The notes under the pieces are model-generated. The model worked only from the letters and a program-made list of their open reading frames with translations, did not search any database and had not been told where the DNA came from. Both the position numbers and the translations under genes were made by a program. DNA of 64,000 nt from Leucosporidium creatinivorum (taxonomy: Eukaryota; Basidiomycota; Microbotryomycetes; Leucosporidiales; Leucosporidiaceae): NCBI GenBank assembly GCA_001600635.1, contig BCKL01000008.1, positions 197,830-261,829 of the forward strand. The letters are read 5' to 3'. Shown here in pieces: positions 34,886 to 44,636 of the stretch (the stretch's first letter is position 1; each line of letters opens with the position of its first letter).

Positions 34886-36514
34886 CAAACGTACCCGAGC
34901 TTGTTGAACGCCCAGTTCCCGGGAGCAAAGACGGTATAGCTCCCCACCTCATGCTCCTTCATCAACTCCTCCAACACGCTCTGCACCATCGCCCCCACAT
35001 CCTCCGGCAACACCTCGCTCAGATCAGCTCCCTCGACGTCGGCGTCGGCGGAAGGGTTAGGGAGCAGCCTGGCAGCGAGGTCGACCTTCTGCAGGCCCGA
35101 GGTCAGGGTCGAGAAGACCGAGGGGAAGAGGAAGAGTTGGTTCAGGGGGGTGAGAGGGGGCAGGAGGGGAGCAGAGACGAGGTGGATGATGCCTGTTTCT
35201 CAGTCGAACGCTCGTCAGCTTCAACTTCTCGGCTTCGGCGACGAAGGAGCAGGCGATCGCGACTCACCGTTCTTAGCGAGGATCGTAGGTCCCCGCTTGC
35301 GGGCGTATCCGTTAAACTTGAGCGACGGGTACGGATGAGGGAACAAGTTGAGCGTCGGCTCGACTTTGATCCTCTGGCCATCGTGGGACGAGGCGACGGT
35401 GGAGGAATCGACGAGGCTCCGTTCGGTGCGGAGCTCGGGGAGGGTGTGGTCTGTTTTTGCCGCGTCGCACATGGTGAAGATGGTCAGCTCGAGTCCCGAG
35501 AGGAGGGAGGAAGGGGACAGAACGTACACTCGAGGACATGAGCGATGATCTTGGCGAAGAGCTTCTTCCTTTCCTCGTCCTTGTCCTTGTCCTTACCGCC
35601 CTCTTCCTTCATCGCCTGCATCTTCCTACGCCTCCTTCCACTCTGAGCGATCAAATGGAACGGATGCGCAATCGGCTGATGCACCTGTTCCTCCTTGGCC
35701 ATCGCAGCGAGCTCCGAGTCGGGGTTGGTCGATTCCTCCTCCTCCTCCTCCTCGGGGGCGAGATGATGGTGGTGAGGACGACCGTGCTTCCCGTGATGAG
35801 AAGGGCGAAGAGCGAAATCGTCGGGAGCAAGGAGGGTGATGCCGTCTGTTCGAATCGGGCGAGTCAGCTCAGCTCAGCTCGGGCGCAGGACTGTACCTCC
35901 GCATCGAACTCACCCCTGCTCAACCCTTTCTGCGCCGCCTCGCTCTGGTTGACGAACCACGCCAAACGATGAAGAGGGAGGTACTTGGGATCGTGCTCGT
36001 GCTCGTGCTCTCCTCCTCCACGGTGAGGATCCTTGGGCGTCCAGGGGAGCTTCCACTTGGGGAGAGTCGTCTCGGCATCGGCCTGGTCCTTGTGGTGGTG
36101 GTGGTGGTGCAAAGTAGCGTTCAAGATCTCGAGGATGGTGTATTCCGAAAAATCGACGACCGAGGGAGGGTGATGAGGAGGCAGTAGTCCCAGTCCCTTC
36201 GCATCGGCAGCGGCGGCGGCGGCCCCACTCGCAGCAGCTTCGTTGACGTCTTGCGCCAGCTGAGCTACATCCTGCTCAATGCCAGCAACGGCGTTCTCGA
36301 GGCTATCGACGAGGGAATGCACTGCCTCCTCCGCTTTGCCCTTGAAGCGCTCGATCTCGAGGAATTGCTCCGACGAGAGATGAGGGAGCTCGGCCTCGAC
36401 GAGGGCAGGGAGGTTGAGCTGCTGGGAGCCTTGGATGATGAGAGGAGGGGCGGGAGCAGGAGCAGACAGGGCTGCTCCGATGAAGAGTAGAGGGGTCAAG
36501 TGTTGGAACCTCAT
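34044..36514 (-). CDS. Secreted fasciclin (FAS1)-domain protein, His-rich
   Basis: Start MRFQHLTPLLFIGAALSAP (36514) is a clear signal peptide. Six exons. Two FAS1-like domains can be followed. The first runs from YTILEILNATLHHHHHHKD (about 36110) through DGITLLAPDDFAL to FAKIIAHVLEYHTLP and GPTILAKNGIIHLVSAPLLP. The second has EHEVGSYTVFAPGNWAFNKLG, LAFLHSPFSLSRHALKYVLA and YHIVPDIEFFSDFIYN. Unusual inserts are rich in His and Lys/Glu (HHHHHH, HEHEHD, HGKHGRPHHHH, GCHHREAKEEGEGGDEHGHGH). FAS1 proteins act in cell adhesion at membrane or wall; no C-terminal anchor is obvious here. The His runs could bind metal or sense pH, but this is speculative. Confidence 0.82.
34857..34885. repeat. (GA)n / (CT)n microsatellite in a fasciclin-gene intron
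   Basis: About fourteen GA units. On the coding (minus) strand it is a CT tract beginning close to the 5' splice site of the intron after FNKLG. Confidence 0.9.
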
Positions 36515-37070
36515 CGCGTTGTAGGGAGAACGAGGTGGAGGGGTAGAGATCAAGAAGAGAAGGGTTGCGAAAGGCGCAACTCGTCGACTCGACTGCGCTT
36601 GCGAAGCACCTCGGCACTTGGGACTTGTGTGCCAATTCTCGCTGCTTGGCTTGGGACTGCTGCTCGGCATCAGCAGCAAGCTCTGCACCTTTTGCGCCGA
36701 CTCGATCCACCTCGGCTACAGCACCCCCCACATCCCTCTTTCGCTTTCGCAGAAGCGTAGCAATCTGCACTCAAAAGGCTACTGCGGTACAGCAGATCCT
36801 TCTGTCTACTTATCCTCCCACTCGGTTCGGTACACTCTTCCTCGACGAGAAGAAAGCGCAGAAAGGTTGCTCTCGGCAAGAAGTTTGGCGCCGAGCGATT
36901 CGGTGCTCGAGGTGGGTCTATGCACAAGAGCTAGCATTGCGCTGCTACTGCTGCTGCTGCTGCTGTAAAGTGGTTCTTCCTGGTCTATCTACACCTCCCT
37001 CTCCCTTTCCTCTCCGTGCCCTCCAACCTTCGCCTCCCTCCTCATCTCCTCCTCATCTCCGGCCTCAACC
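36515..37070. other. Fasciclin promoter and BAG-gene 3' region, with a CTG run
   Basis: A (CTG)6 microsatellite lies at 36948-36965. Plus and minus open frames overlap here. The minus frame at 36580-36770 reads a charged, Ala-rich stretch, but no start, splice or family supports a gene. Confidence 0.5.
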
Positions 37071-38246
37071 TCAGCCAAACCGACTCGGCAACCCCGTCAT
37101 GTACGCTCCACTATCGTTCCTCCTCTGGCCATCTGGCGCAGGTCCTCGGCGCAAAGGCGCGGCGACTGGAGGGGGACCTCGTTGGTCCGCAGGGTGCGGG
37201 TAGGAGGGAGGGGCGTACCGCGGTTGATGAGGCTCGGGTTCGGAGGGACGGGGAGGGGGAGCTGGTTGCATCACATCGTTCGTTCCGAGCAGAGAAAGGG
37301 GGTCAGCGATGAGCTAGCTAGGGGAAGGGGAAGAGAGACGGAAGAAGGGCGGAGCGGACTGACCTCGTGAACTTGAGCTGGGAGTAGGGGCCTGTTGCTG
37401 GCGGGGGATTTTGGGGTTCCGGTCGGGCTGGTGGGTGCGGGATGGGGGCGAGGAGGGGACTATGGGACGAAGGAGGGTCAGCTCGATTGCTCGGCCGGGG
37501 AGGGAAGGGAGATGCAACGAACATTGTGGATCCACGCGCTTGCCATTCGAGTTCTGGGAAGAACGGTTCAGTTCTGCTGGAGTGGCGCCTGTAGGGAGTG
37601 GGCGAGAGAGAGAGAGAATCAGAAACAGCAAGCGCCGAGCGCCGAACACCGAGCTCTCGCCAAGAGACTCACCAGCGCTCTGCATCATCCTATCGACCTT
37701 CTCCTTTTGTTCCCTCAGCTTCTGCTCCTTCTCTCCCTGTCCCTCCTCCTCTCCCTGTCCCTCCTCCTCTCCCTTCCATTGCACTACCCCTCCGTTCTCA
37801 AACGCCTCTCGCTTGAGCTGGTCAAGCCCAGCCAACTCCCTATCGACAGCATTGACGACCCTCTTCCTCTCCTCCCTAACCTTTAGATCCCCCTCACTCT
37901 CGACCCCATCCAATTGAATCATCAACTTTAACAAGGCCTCATCGTAAGCGAGGACGGGGCCGTTTGAAGTGGTAAAGTCCAACTTTGGGTTGGAGGGTGT
38001 AGCGGAGGGGAGGAAGGTGAGTGTTGAGGGAGGCTGAAAGGAGTGTTTGAGTTGCTGTAGCTGATTAGAGAGGGACTGGAGTGAGGCGAGACGGGCGGCG
38101 CGAGGAGAGTTGGCGGTAGAGGGGAGGTCGTCATTTGAGCGGGAGGGAGTGGGTTCTGGTGTAGCCTGTTGCTGAGTACGGCGGGAGGAGCGAGATTTGG
38201 CGGGTTGAGATTGAGAGCGGGCAGCTGCTGCTTTCAGCCAGTCCAT
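37071..38246 (-). CDS. BAG-domain co-chaperone-like protein
   Basis: Start MDWLKAAAARSQSQPAK (38246), four exons. After a Ser/Gln-rich N-terminus a three-helix region fits a BAG domain (about residues 45-150): ARLASLQSLSNQLQQLK, then YDEALLKLMIQLDGVE and RERKRVVNAVDRELAGLDQL patterns. A short tandem EEEGQGEEEGQGEKE and a basic coiled segment follow. The tail is Pro-rich (QPDRNPKIPRQQQAPTPSSS, APPPRPSEPEPHQPRYAPP) and ends GLPSRFG. BAG domains bind the Hsp70 nucleotide-binding domain and promote ADP release. The last intron uses acceptor CAACCAG, which lacks a good pyrimidine tract, so that junction is the least sure. Confidence 0.7.
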
Positions 38247-38322
38247 CTTGTACAGAGTGAAGAAACGAGGTAAGAGCCAAGCCGCGAAGGCGTTCGAATC
38301 CACGGGTTGTACTCTGTCCGTC

Positions 38323-39036
38323 ATGTCGTCTACTATAGCAGCCTCGACTGAAGAGGTACAGAACATAGAAGGAGAAGGAGTCGACCTACACCCATTACTA
38401 GGCCTCTCCCCCTCTTCCACCCTCCTCTCCAAACGACTCCACTCCCTCTCCCTCTCTGCTTCCCTCTCAGCCACTCCTTCACCCCAAATTAAAACTTACA
38501 CCGACTCAATCTACTTCAACTATCACCCTCTTGGACTCTCGCTCGTCTTCTACCCCACCACCACAGCCTACAAGCCCAAAACCGGCTCTACTCTGGACCA
38601 GCTCGACCTGACAAAGCTCCGATTAGCCCAGATTGACGTGTACAACCATCAATCAAAACTCGAGGACCCTACTACTAAACGACCCTCCGCTCTCAATCCC
38701 TCCTACTCGGCATTCCCCTCCTACCCTCTCCTTCTCCGTCTCCCTTGTTCCTCCTCCTCCTCCTCCTCCTCCTCGCCCTCGCCCTCCCACTTCCCCTTAC
38801 AACCCAGCACCACCGGCTCCACCCTCATCATCCGCCTCGGGGAGCCCGATCGAAAGGGAGGAGGGGAAGGATCCATCGGGGTATGGACCGAATGGACTAG
38901 AGAGGGGGTTCTTGTGGAATGGGCCAGTGGAGGGTTGCAGGCCTGGGAGAAGGGTGCCGGCGCCGTGTGGAGGTGTGCAAGTTTGTTTGAGAGGGGAGTG
39001 CTGATGGGCAAGATGGAGGGGGAGGACGAGGATTAG
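38323..39036 (+). CDS. Hypothetical protein, 237 aa
   Basis: A single exon from MSSTIAASTEEVQN to KMEGEDED. The fold-like core reads IKTYTDSIYFNYHPLGLSLV, followed by LDLTKLRLAQIDVYNH and a C-terminal GGLQAWEKGAGAVWRCASLF. Between them is a nine-Ser run from a TCC microsatellite (about 38750-38775). I recognise no named family, but strand/turn composition suggests a folded domain. It is divergent from the BAG gene with only 76 bp between start codons. Confidence 0.6.
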   Translation: MSSTIAASTEEVQNIEGEGVDLHPLLGLSPSSTLLSKRLHSLSLSASLSATPSPQIKTYTDSIYFNYHPLGLSLVFYPTTTAYKPKTGSTLDQLDLTKLRLAQIDVYNHQSKLEDPTTKRPSALNPSYSAFPSYPLLLRLPCSSSSSSSSSPSPSHFPLQPSTTGSTLIIRLGEPDRKGGGEGSIGVWTEWTREGVLVEWASGGLQAWEKGAGAVWRCASLFERGVLMGKMEGEDED

Positions 39037-40070
39037 AAGGGGAGGGGAAGGGGGTTCGGCGATGGGATGGGATGGGATGGGATGGGGAGGGGAGGGAGGA
39101 AGACGGGGAGCAGAGATTGTTGTAACGGTATGGTTGAAGATGGAGCATAGCTTGGCGGAAGACGAGAGGGGAGAAAATGAGACGTAGAAGAGAAGGAAGA
39201 CGAGCCTCGGCGCTGGAGGGGTTCGACGCATGCTTCTCGGCCCTCGACTCGGTTCCGGTCGAGGTCCACGCTCGTCAGTCGCACTCGAAACGTTCGCGCG
39301 CTACTGCCCGAGCATGGACGAGCATCAGCAAGTCCACAAGCTCGTCAACGCCCCAGTGAAACGGCCTGCAAAACGGCTCGCAAATTCGCCCCGTTTTGGA
39401 GACTGGAAGTCAGGGAAACACTTTCACGGCGCCTCGAGGTCGAGTGCAGGGGAATACAGCTGGCCTGCACTCCAGCTACAAACTCCCCTTACCTACTGCA
39501 GCTTCCCGAGCGAAGCCCTCACGTCTGCTCGGCGTTCTCGACGCTCCTCCTTCAGCCTTCTCAACGCCCTTCGTCTCTGCTCTCCAGACCATCCACAGGC
39601 TAAAGGATCTGAGGTGAAGGGAGGAAGACCTGGAAGCTGGTGCACAGCAAAGAGTGCGGACGTGGCGCTCGAGAAGCGACCCCCACTCATCCTCGCTCGG
39701 CGCTCGGCCAGCCGCTTAATGAACGACCTACCAGTCGCTGAGATCCTCACTTCACTGCCTCGAGGACATGCTCAGTGTGCTCAAACACCCTGTCGTCGAC
39801 TCGCTGCATCGCCCAAGCCAAGCGGACGAGAGGGAATGACTCGCAGCGACTCGCTTGGTGCTCGGCGCTCTACATTTCGGCTCGCTGGCTCTTCCTTCAC
39901 TTGCTCACTGACTCGGCCGGCTTGATGTCGGATGAGAAAGGGAGAGCAAAGCGTTTCATCGACTACAGCGGGTACCTCGGGCACCTTGTCCGGCGAGCCC
40001 GACTCGACGGCTTCATCTGCGAATGCGATAAGGGTCAGTGAGGCAAGCGCCGAGAAGACGAGGACGCGAC
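39037..40070. other. Non-coding region with a pentamer microsatellite and duplicated fragments
   Basis: (GGGAT)n, about five units, at 39061-39086. A weak reverse copy of the F-box promoter core (AGTCAGGGAAACACTTTC) lies at 39408-39425, next to a segment resembling 22980-23030. From about 39717 the right arm of the inverted duplication begins. No gene supported. Confidence 0.5.
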
Positions 40071-40973
40071 TTACTCGATCTCCAGAGCGTCTTCCAAGTG
40101 TGCACAGCCGTCCCCNTAAGCGAAGCGAGGTACAGTCACAACTTCCACCCCGAGCCTCGTACAGACGCCCATGACCCTCGCTCGCCCTTCGTCGATCTGG
40201 ATCAAGGTCCGANTGTAGTAGGGTGTTCGAGGTGACAAATCGGCGGGGGGCAGCACGATCTGTTTCAGTGACTGGAGGCAAGGCGGCGAGGCTTCCAGCG
40301 CGTCCTCCAAGGGTTGGAAAGTGAGCGCCGGCCTGTGCTGAAGGGGAGGGCGTATGCGAAGGCGACGAAGTGGCGCCGGGATGAGAGGCAGAACAGTCGA
40401 CAGGTAGTAGTCGTGGTCGAGTACAAGAGTCTCCAAAGATCGGAGCGCGGACCAGAAGCTGTTCGGCAGCTGGTAGTGGCCCATGTCGTTCCCGGCTTCG
40501 AGAGAGAGTGAACGATCTGAGGCGAGGCGCATGGCGTAGGAGGCCGGCTGCGAGCTTGTTGGCATCGCGCTCATTGAGGGCCTCTCCGTGTATGAGCACG
40601 AGTGATTCCAGGTGAGGAAGCTGAGCTGTCGCGAGGAGGGGAGTGAGGGCCCACTCGCCGAACAGGAAGGCCAGGGCGAGACGGCGCAGCGACGCCAGCT
40701 GCAAAGGCGACGTGGCTGGGACGGGGGAGATCGCGCAGAAATTCAGGCTGAGCGTTTCNANANCTGTTAAGCAATCGGGTTGTCAGCTCTTTGCTCNGAA
40801 GCTAAAGCTCGGCTCGGCGTNCCTCGACAGCGCCTCGATAGCAGGCCGAGATCCACATCAAGGATGTACGACGGCGAGCCAGGCTTGAACGCAAGGCGCA
40901 GCTCCTTGAGCGTGGGCAGCGCCCTGGTGATCTTCTGCAGCTGACGAGTCGCGAGGCCGGGCAGGAGCGAATG
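39998..40973 (-). repeat. Core of an inverted duplication, right copy
   Basis: Inverted partner of 21238-22215. N bases occur at corresponding places (40213, 40759-40763, 40797, 40821), plus one at 40118 where the other copy is readable. The conserved N pattern shows that ambiguous consensus was carried into both copies. Confidence 0.8.
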
Positions 40974-41297
40974 GTCCTCCGCTTCCATGAGACGCAGCGA
41001 CTTGGTTCCCTGTACGAGAGCTGAGGTGCTGCCGGCAAGGAAGGTCTGTCCTGCGACCTCGTGGCTGAGCCAGACGTGACTGTACAGCTCCCTCTGGGCC
41101 AGCGCCGCCCAGAGTTTGTTGACGCGACAGCAGTTGAGGAGGACGTCGTAGCGCTCTCGGAACGTCTTGAAGGAGAGTCGAGGGAGCGCCAGTTGGATGA
41201 TGCGCTGCAGGATCTCGGTGGGAAGCGAGGGGAGCTGGCGGGGAGTTTCGACGAGCTGAGCGGGAGGAGGGGAGCGAGCTTCGACTGAGTTGTCCAT
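40071..41297 (-). pseudogene. F-box/LRR-like family member 2, apparently frameshifted
   Basis: Same architecture as member 1: start MDNSVEARSPPPAQLVETPR (41297), exon 1 40823-41297 (475 nt), exon 2 40071-40763. The F-box (LPTEILQRIIQLALPRLSF) is intact. Against member 1, exon 2 lacks two bases in a CTCTCTTT stretch (near 40499). This throws the LRR part out of frame after LRHAPRLRSFTLS. Either this copy is a young pseudogene or the missing TT is a consensus error in a poorly resolved repeat; the adjacent N bases make the second quite possible. Confidence 0.6.
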
Positions 41298-41472
41298 CCT
41301 GGTAGAGCTTCGAGGGGGGGTGCTGTAGGTTGCTGAGCGGTGTTAGTTGTAGTAGAGCTTTCTTTTGTCCAGCTGTACGAGTGTCGAAGCGAGAACGACG
41401 TGAAGCGGAGGAGAAAGAGAGGCGAGCGGCGGCGAGTGCCAAACTGGCCAAACTGGCCAAACTGGCCAAACA

Positions 41473-41491
41473 GGTCAGGAAACAGTTTGAG
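41473..41491 (-). promoter_or_regulatory. F-box-family promoter core, member 2
   Basis: CTCAAACTGTTTCCTGACC on the minus strand, 176 bp before the start. Immediately downstream is a tandem 10-bp repeat (CCAAACTGGC on the plus strand, about three and a half units, 41443-41473) absent from the other copies. It accounts for most of the extra spacing. Confidence 0.55.
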
Positions 41492-41520
41492 GTGCACTTT
41501 GATCGGCTGCAGGGAGCTTC

Positions 41521-42745
41521 AGATACTCGTCAGACGATATCAGCTCCACTCTGACAAGCAACAGCCATCTGCAACGCTTCTGACCTCTCCCCTCGGCGCT
41601 CGGCAGGTCCTTCAAGTTGCGAAGTCGAGCTCCGGAGTCGTGAGCTCATCCCTCATGTTGTGGAGTGACTTGAGGCGCTGGAGGAAGATCAAACTTCTCC
41701 GGAAGGTATCTGGCGGATCTTGAAATCGACAGCGAGCCGCTACGATGCTCCAATTCGCTCGAGCTGCCATCGCCGAGACCTGTTAAAGCCCCGAGGCGGG
41801 CGCAGGCTCGATCTGAGAGGCCGTTGAGCGTCTCAGAGGATTATAGTACAATCAGCAGTGTACTCTTCTGCCCCTCGGCTGCGTTCTGTACTAAGAGGAG
41901 CCTGAGACGAGCCGTCACGGTCCACGACCCTCGGCGAAGCTGGCTCGGCGGAGGTTTTCCTTGCTGCTGAAGAGGTCCGAGCACTCGAGCCAGCGTCGAG
42001 AAGTAACGTCAGCGCTACCACTCTACCTTTACAACGCTACAACTCTTCACCTACACCCCCTAACCCGACCATTTCCTTTCCCCTTGTCCGCCCTTTGCCC
42101 AAGCTTGCCCTCCTCCCGCTCACTGCTCCTTGACTCGTTCTCGCTTCGACTCGCTTTCGCAGGATAGGATCAAGCTGCTGAGCAAGGGACGACTGGAAGG
42201 TCACCCTCGGAGCACCTACACCTACACCAAAGCTCCCTCGCCACCCCTCGTGGCTCGCTCGCTCACCGCCCGCTCGAACGCGCGCTCTTGGACCGACTGA
42301 GGACGTCGGAGCTGCTTTCGTGAAGTTGTCACTGCTGTAGGGTGAGTACGGGATATCCTGGAGTGTACGAGAAAGCTCGGGGGTGCTGCAGTAGACTGGG
42401 AGAGGCGCTGGGCGGAGGGAGCTGATGGCCGAGGGAGAACGACTCAACGAGGAGGCCAGTGCACGAGACGAAGACGCAAGGTTGTCGCGAGCCTAAGGGA
42501 GAGATGACAGCATACAGTAGAGCAGAACGAGCTACAGAGATCTTCGTTGGAGCAGAGCAGCCCGCTGACCTGCCTTTCGCACTTCGCAGACCGTCTCGGC
42601 TCTCGCTCTCAGCTCCCGACCTCGTACTCGCTGCTTCCAACGTCTACTGCATTAGCTCAAGGTGAGTAAGTACTTCGTCGTTTACCTCGAATCACCGCTG
42701 ACCTCTCTCCGCCCTCACAGCACCTCCCAAACCTCTCCTCCCGCC
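41521..42745. other. Region upstream of the 42.7-kb F-box gene
   Basis: No protein gene supported. From about 42020 the plus strand is C/T-rich and leader-like. A GTGAGT...CTCACAG segment at 42663-42720 is a probable 5' UTR intron ending 25 bp before the ATG. Confidence 0.4.
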
Positions 42746-43990
42746 ATGCCCGAGCTCCCGCCCGAAATCCTCCTCCAAATCTTCTCCCTCCTCGGCAGGC
42801 CAGGGACCGCCGAGCAAATATTCCAGCTCCGCAGACTCTGTCTGGTGTCTAGAGCATTCCTCGAACCAGCCCGAGATATGCTCTACCGCCACATACCCCT
42901 TCTCTTTCATATAAGCAGGCGCGCTCGTAATTGGGAAGGTCCGCTCCCATTCCCTCAGGTACTTCTCAGCGCCGACATGGATGGGTCCACGCACCTCCTT
43001 CACATTTCACGCGGCAACGTCTTCGAAACGCTCTCGGCGTCCCCTTCGCTAGCTGCCCGAGTGCAGACGGTGGTCTTCATCTTCGGCGTGGACGACAATC
43101 ACCGCCCCGACTACGCAGCTCTCAAGAGGGTGGTCGGGTTCCGAACGCTGAAGAGGGTCATCAAGCGCCTCCTCGAGACGGTCTGGCAGCTCGTTCGGCC
43201 GGGCGTTGAGGTCGTCTTTCACTTGGGTCCAGGCTGGGCCGTACGAGGCCTCATCGACAGCCTACAAGGGCGGCCAGAGATGCTGAGGAGCTTGGAGGTG
43301 GTAGTGCAGCGGACTTCTCAGCATAACCCCATCTCCGCCACCACCCTCGCCGAACTACTGGCGCTCGTCCCACGTCTCGACCATCTCAGACTAAGCCAGC
43401 TTCACGCCGAGCACGCCGAATGGGATACAGCCCCTTTGCCCCTTTCGCTCAAGACGCTCTGCATCTCGGACGCTTCACCTTCCATCCTCCGCGCCATCGC
43501 TACGACCTCGTCGAGCACCCTCACCAATCTTTCCTTGATCATAACGGCAAATGTCGAGCTGGATCTTTCAAGATTCACAAACCTCAGAAATTTCGAGCAT
43601 CTGGTCGACTACCCCCGCAGCCAGTTGACCAATCCCCGCCTTCCTCCCATCACCTTCATTCCGCCCGAGCCGAGCTTCATCAGGACTCTTCGCATCACTC
43701 CACTCACCCCCTCGGCACCCCTCCCACCCATCCCCCTTTCCGTATAACACCTTACTCTCCACCCCGTCATGAGTCCTCGTGCCACCGCCGCATCCGCCCG
43801 GACCCTGTTCGCCGCCCTCGGCGCCTTGGTTCGCTCCCGCCCCGCGCTTCGCATCTTTCACATCATTTGGATCGGAGACAAGGATGTTTATTCGGACATA
43901 TTCCGGAAGAGAGAGGGGGGGTTCGAGGTGGAGGTGGTGAGGCTGGGGATTCGCTTCACGGCGAGCCTCCATACAATGAGGCTGGAGTGA
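42746..43990 (+). CDS. F-box/LRR-like protein with an in-frame stop
   Basis: Start MPELPPEILLQIFSLLGRPG (42746). The F-box is followed by QLRRLCLVSRAFLEPARDML. Leu-rich repeats include LVPRLDHLRLSQLHAEHAEW and LKTLCISDASPSILRAI. Translation meets TAA at 43745-43747 after APLPPIPLSV (333 aa). The same frame then stays open to 43990 and reads F-box-like C-terminal sequence (RPALRIFHIIWIGDKDVYSD, then VEVVRLGIRF). No plausible intron removes the stop; the only nearby GT-AG pair spans about 32 nt. It may be a recent nonsense mutation, or the true end with a fossil tail. It is distinct from the four-member family around it. Confidence 0.65.
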
Positions 43991-44636
43991 GCGACTCGAG
44001 AGGATGAGGAAGTAGATGTTGATTTTGAAGTAAGTAGTAAAGCATATTTAGTACTACCCTACGTGGAAGCGAGACGCGAGAGGAAGACCTGAGACCAGAC
44101 GCCGAGCTCGGAGAGCAGTTGGGCGGACTGGCCGATTCGCCCGCTTCGCTCTGCTCAGATGCTCGCCGTCCTCAGCTTCAACCTGTGTTCGAGGAATGAG
44201 GCGAGATCATGCGCCTTTTTCATCGCTGGTAGATCCCTCGTCTCCCTTCAATCCCCCGCCGTGTTCGCCGAACGTCTGACTCTCGGCGCTCGACGTCCGC
44301 TCGCTAACGACCGCTTCTCTTGTCGAGGTGCTTAGCGAAAGGCTTGAGGGTGACCCGATATCCTCGAGAAGCTTTGCTTACATACGGCTGTACCGAAGCA
44401 GCGCGAAAGAGGGCAGAGCTCTCTGCGAAGGGCCCCCGGCGCTCAGCGCTGTCGTTCGACTCGCTTGCTCTCCCTCGCATGCTCTCCAGATCGCCCTGAA
44501 AGTAGGGCGAGGCAGGAAAGCGAGCATTTCATCGCATCATCAGCGTCGCTGCTCGTTCACTTGGCTCGACGGCAATCAGCTGTCTATCGAAGACTCGGGG
44601 TCAGCGACGGCTCGAACGCGCAAGACTCGGCAGAGC
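43991..44636. other. Intergenic region
   Basis: Convergent 3' region between two F-box genes. It includes the terminal intron and 3' UTR of member 3 (about 44590-44640). No gene seen. Confidence 0.4.

Noticed and set aside
36565-37203. 212-codon plus-strand frame with a Cys run
   Set aside because: The Cys run is a CTG/TGC microsatellite. The frame overlaps the 3' end of the BAG gene and shows no splice or family support.
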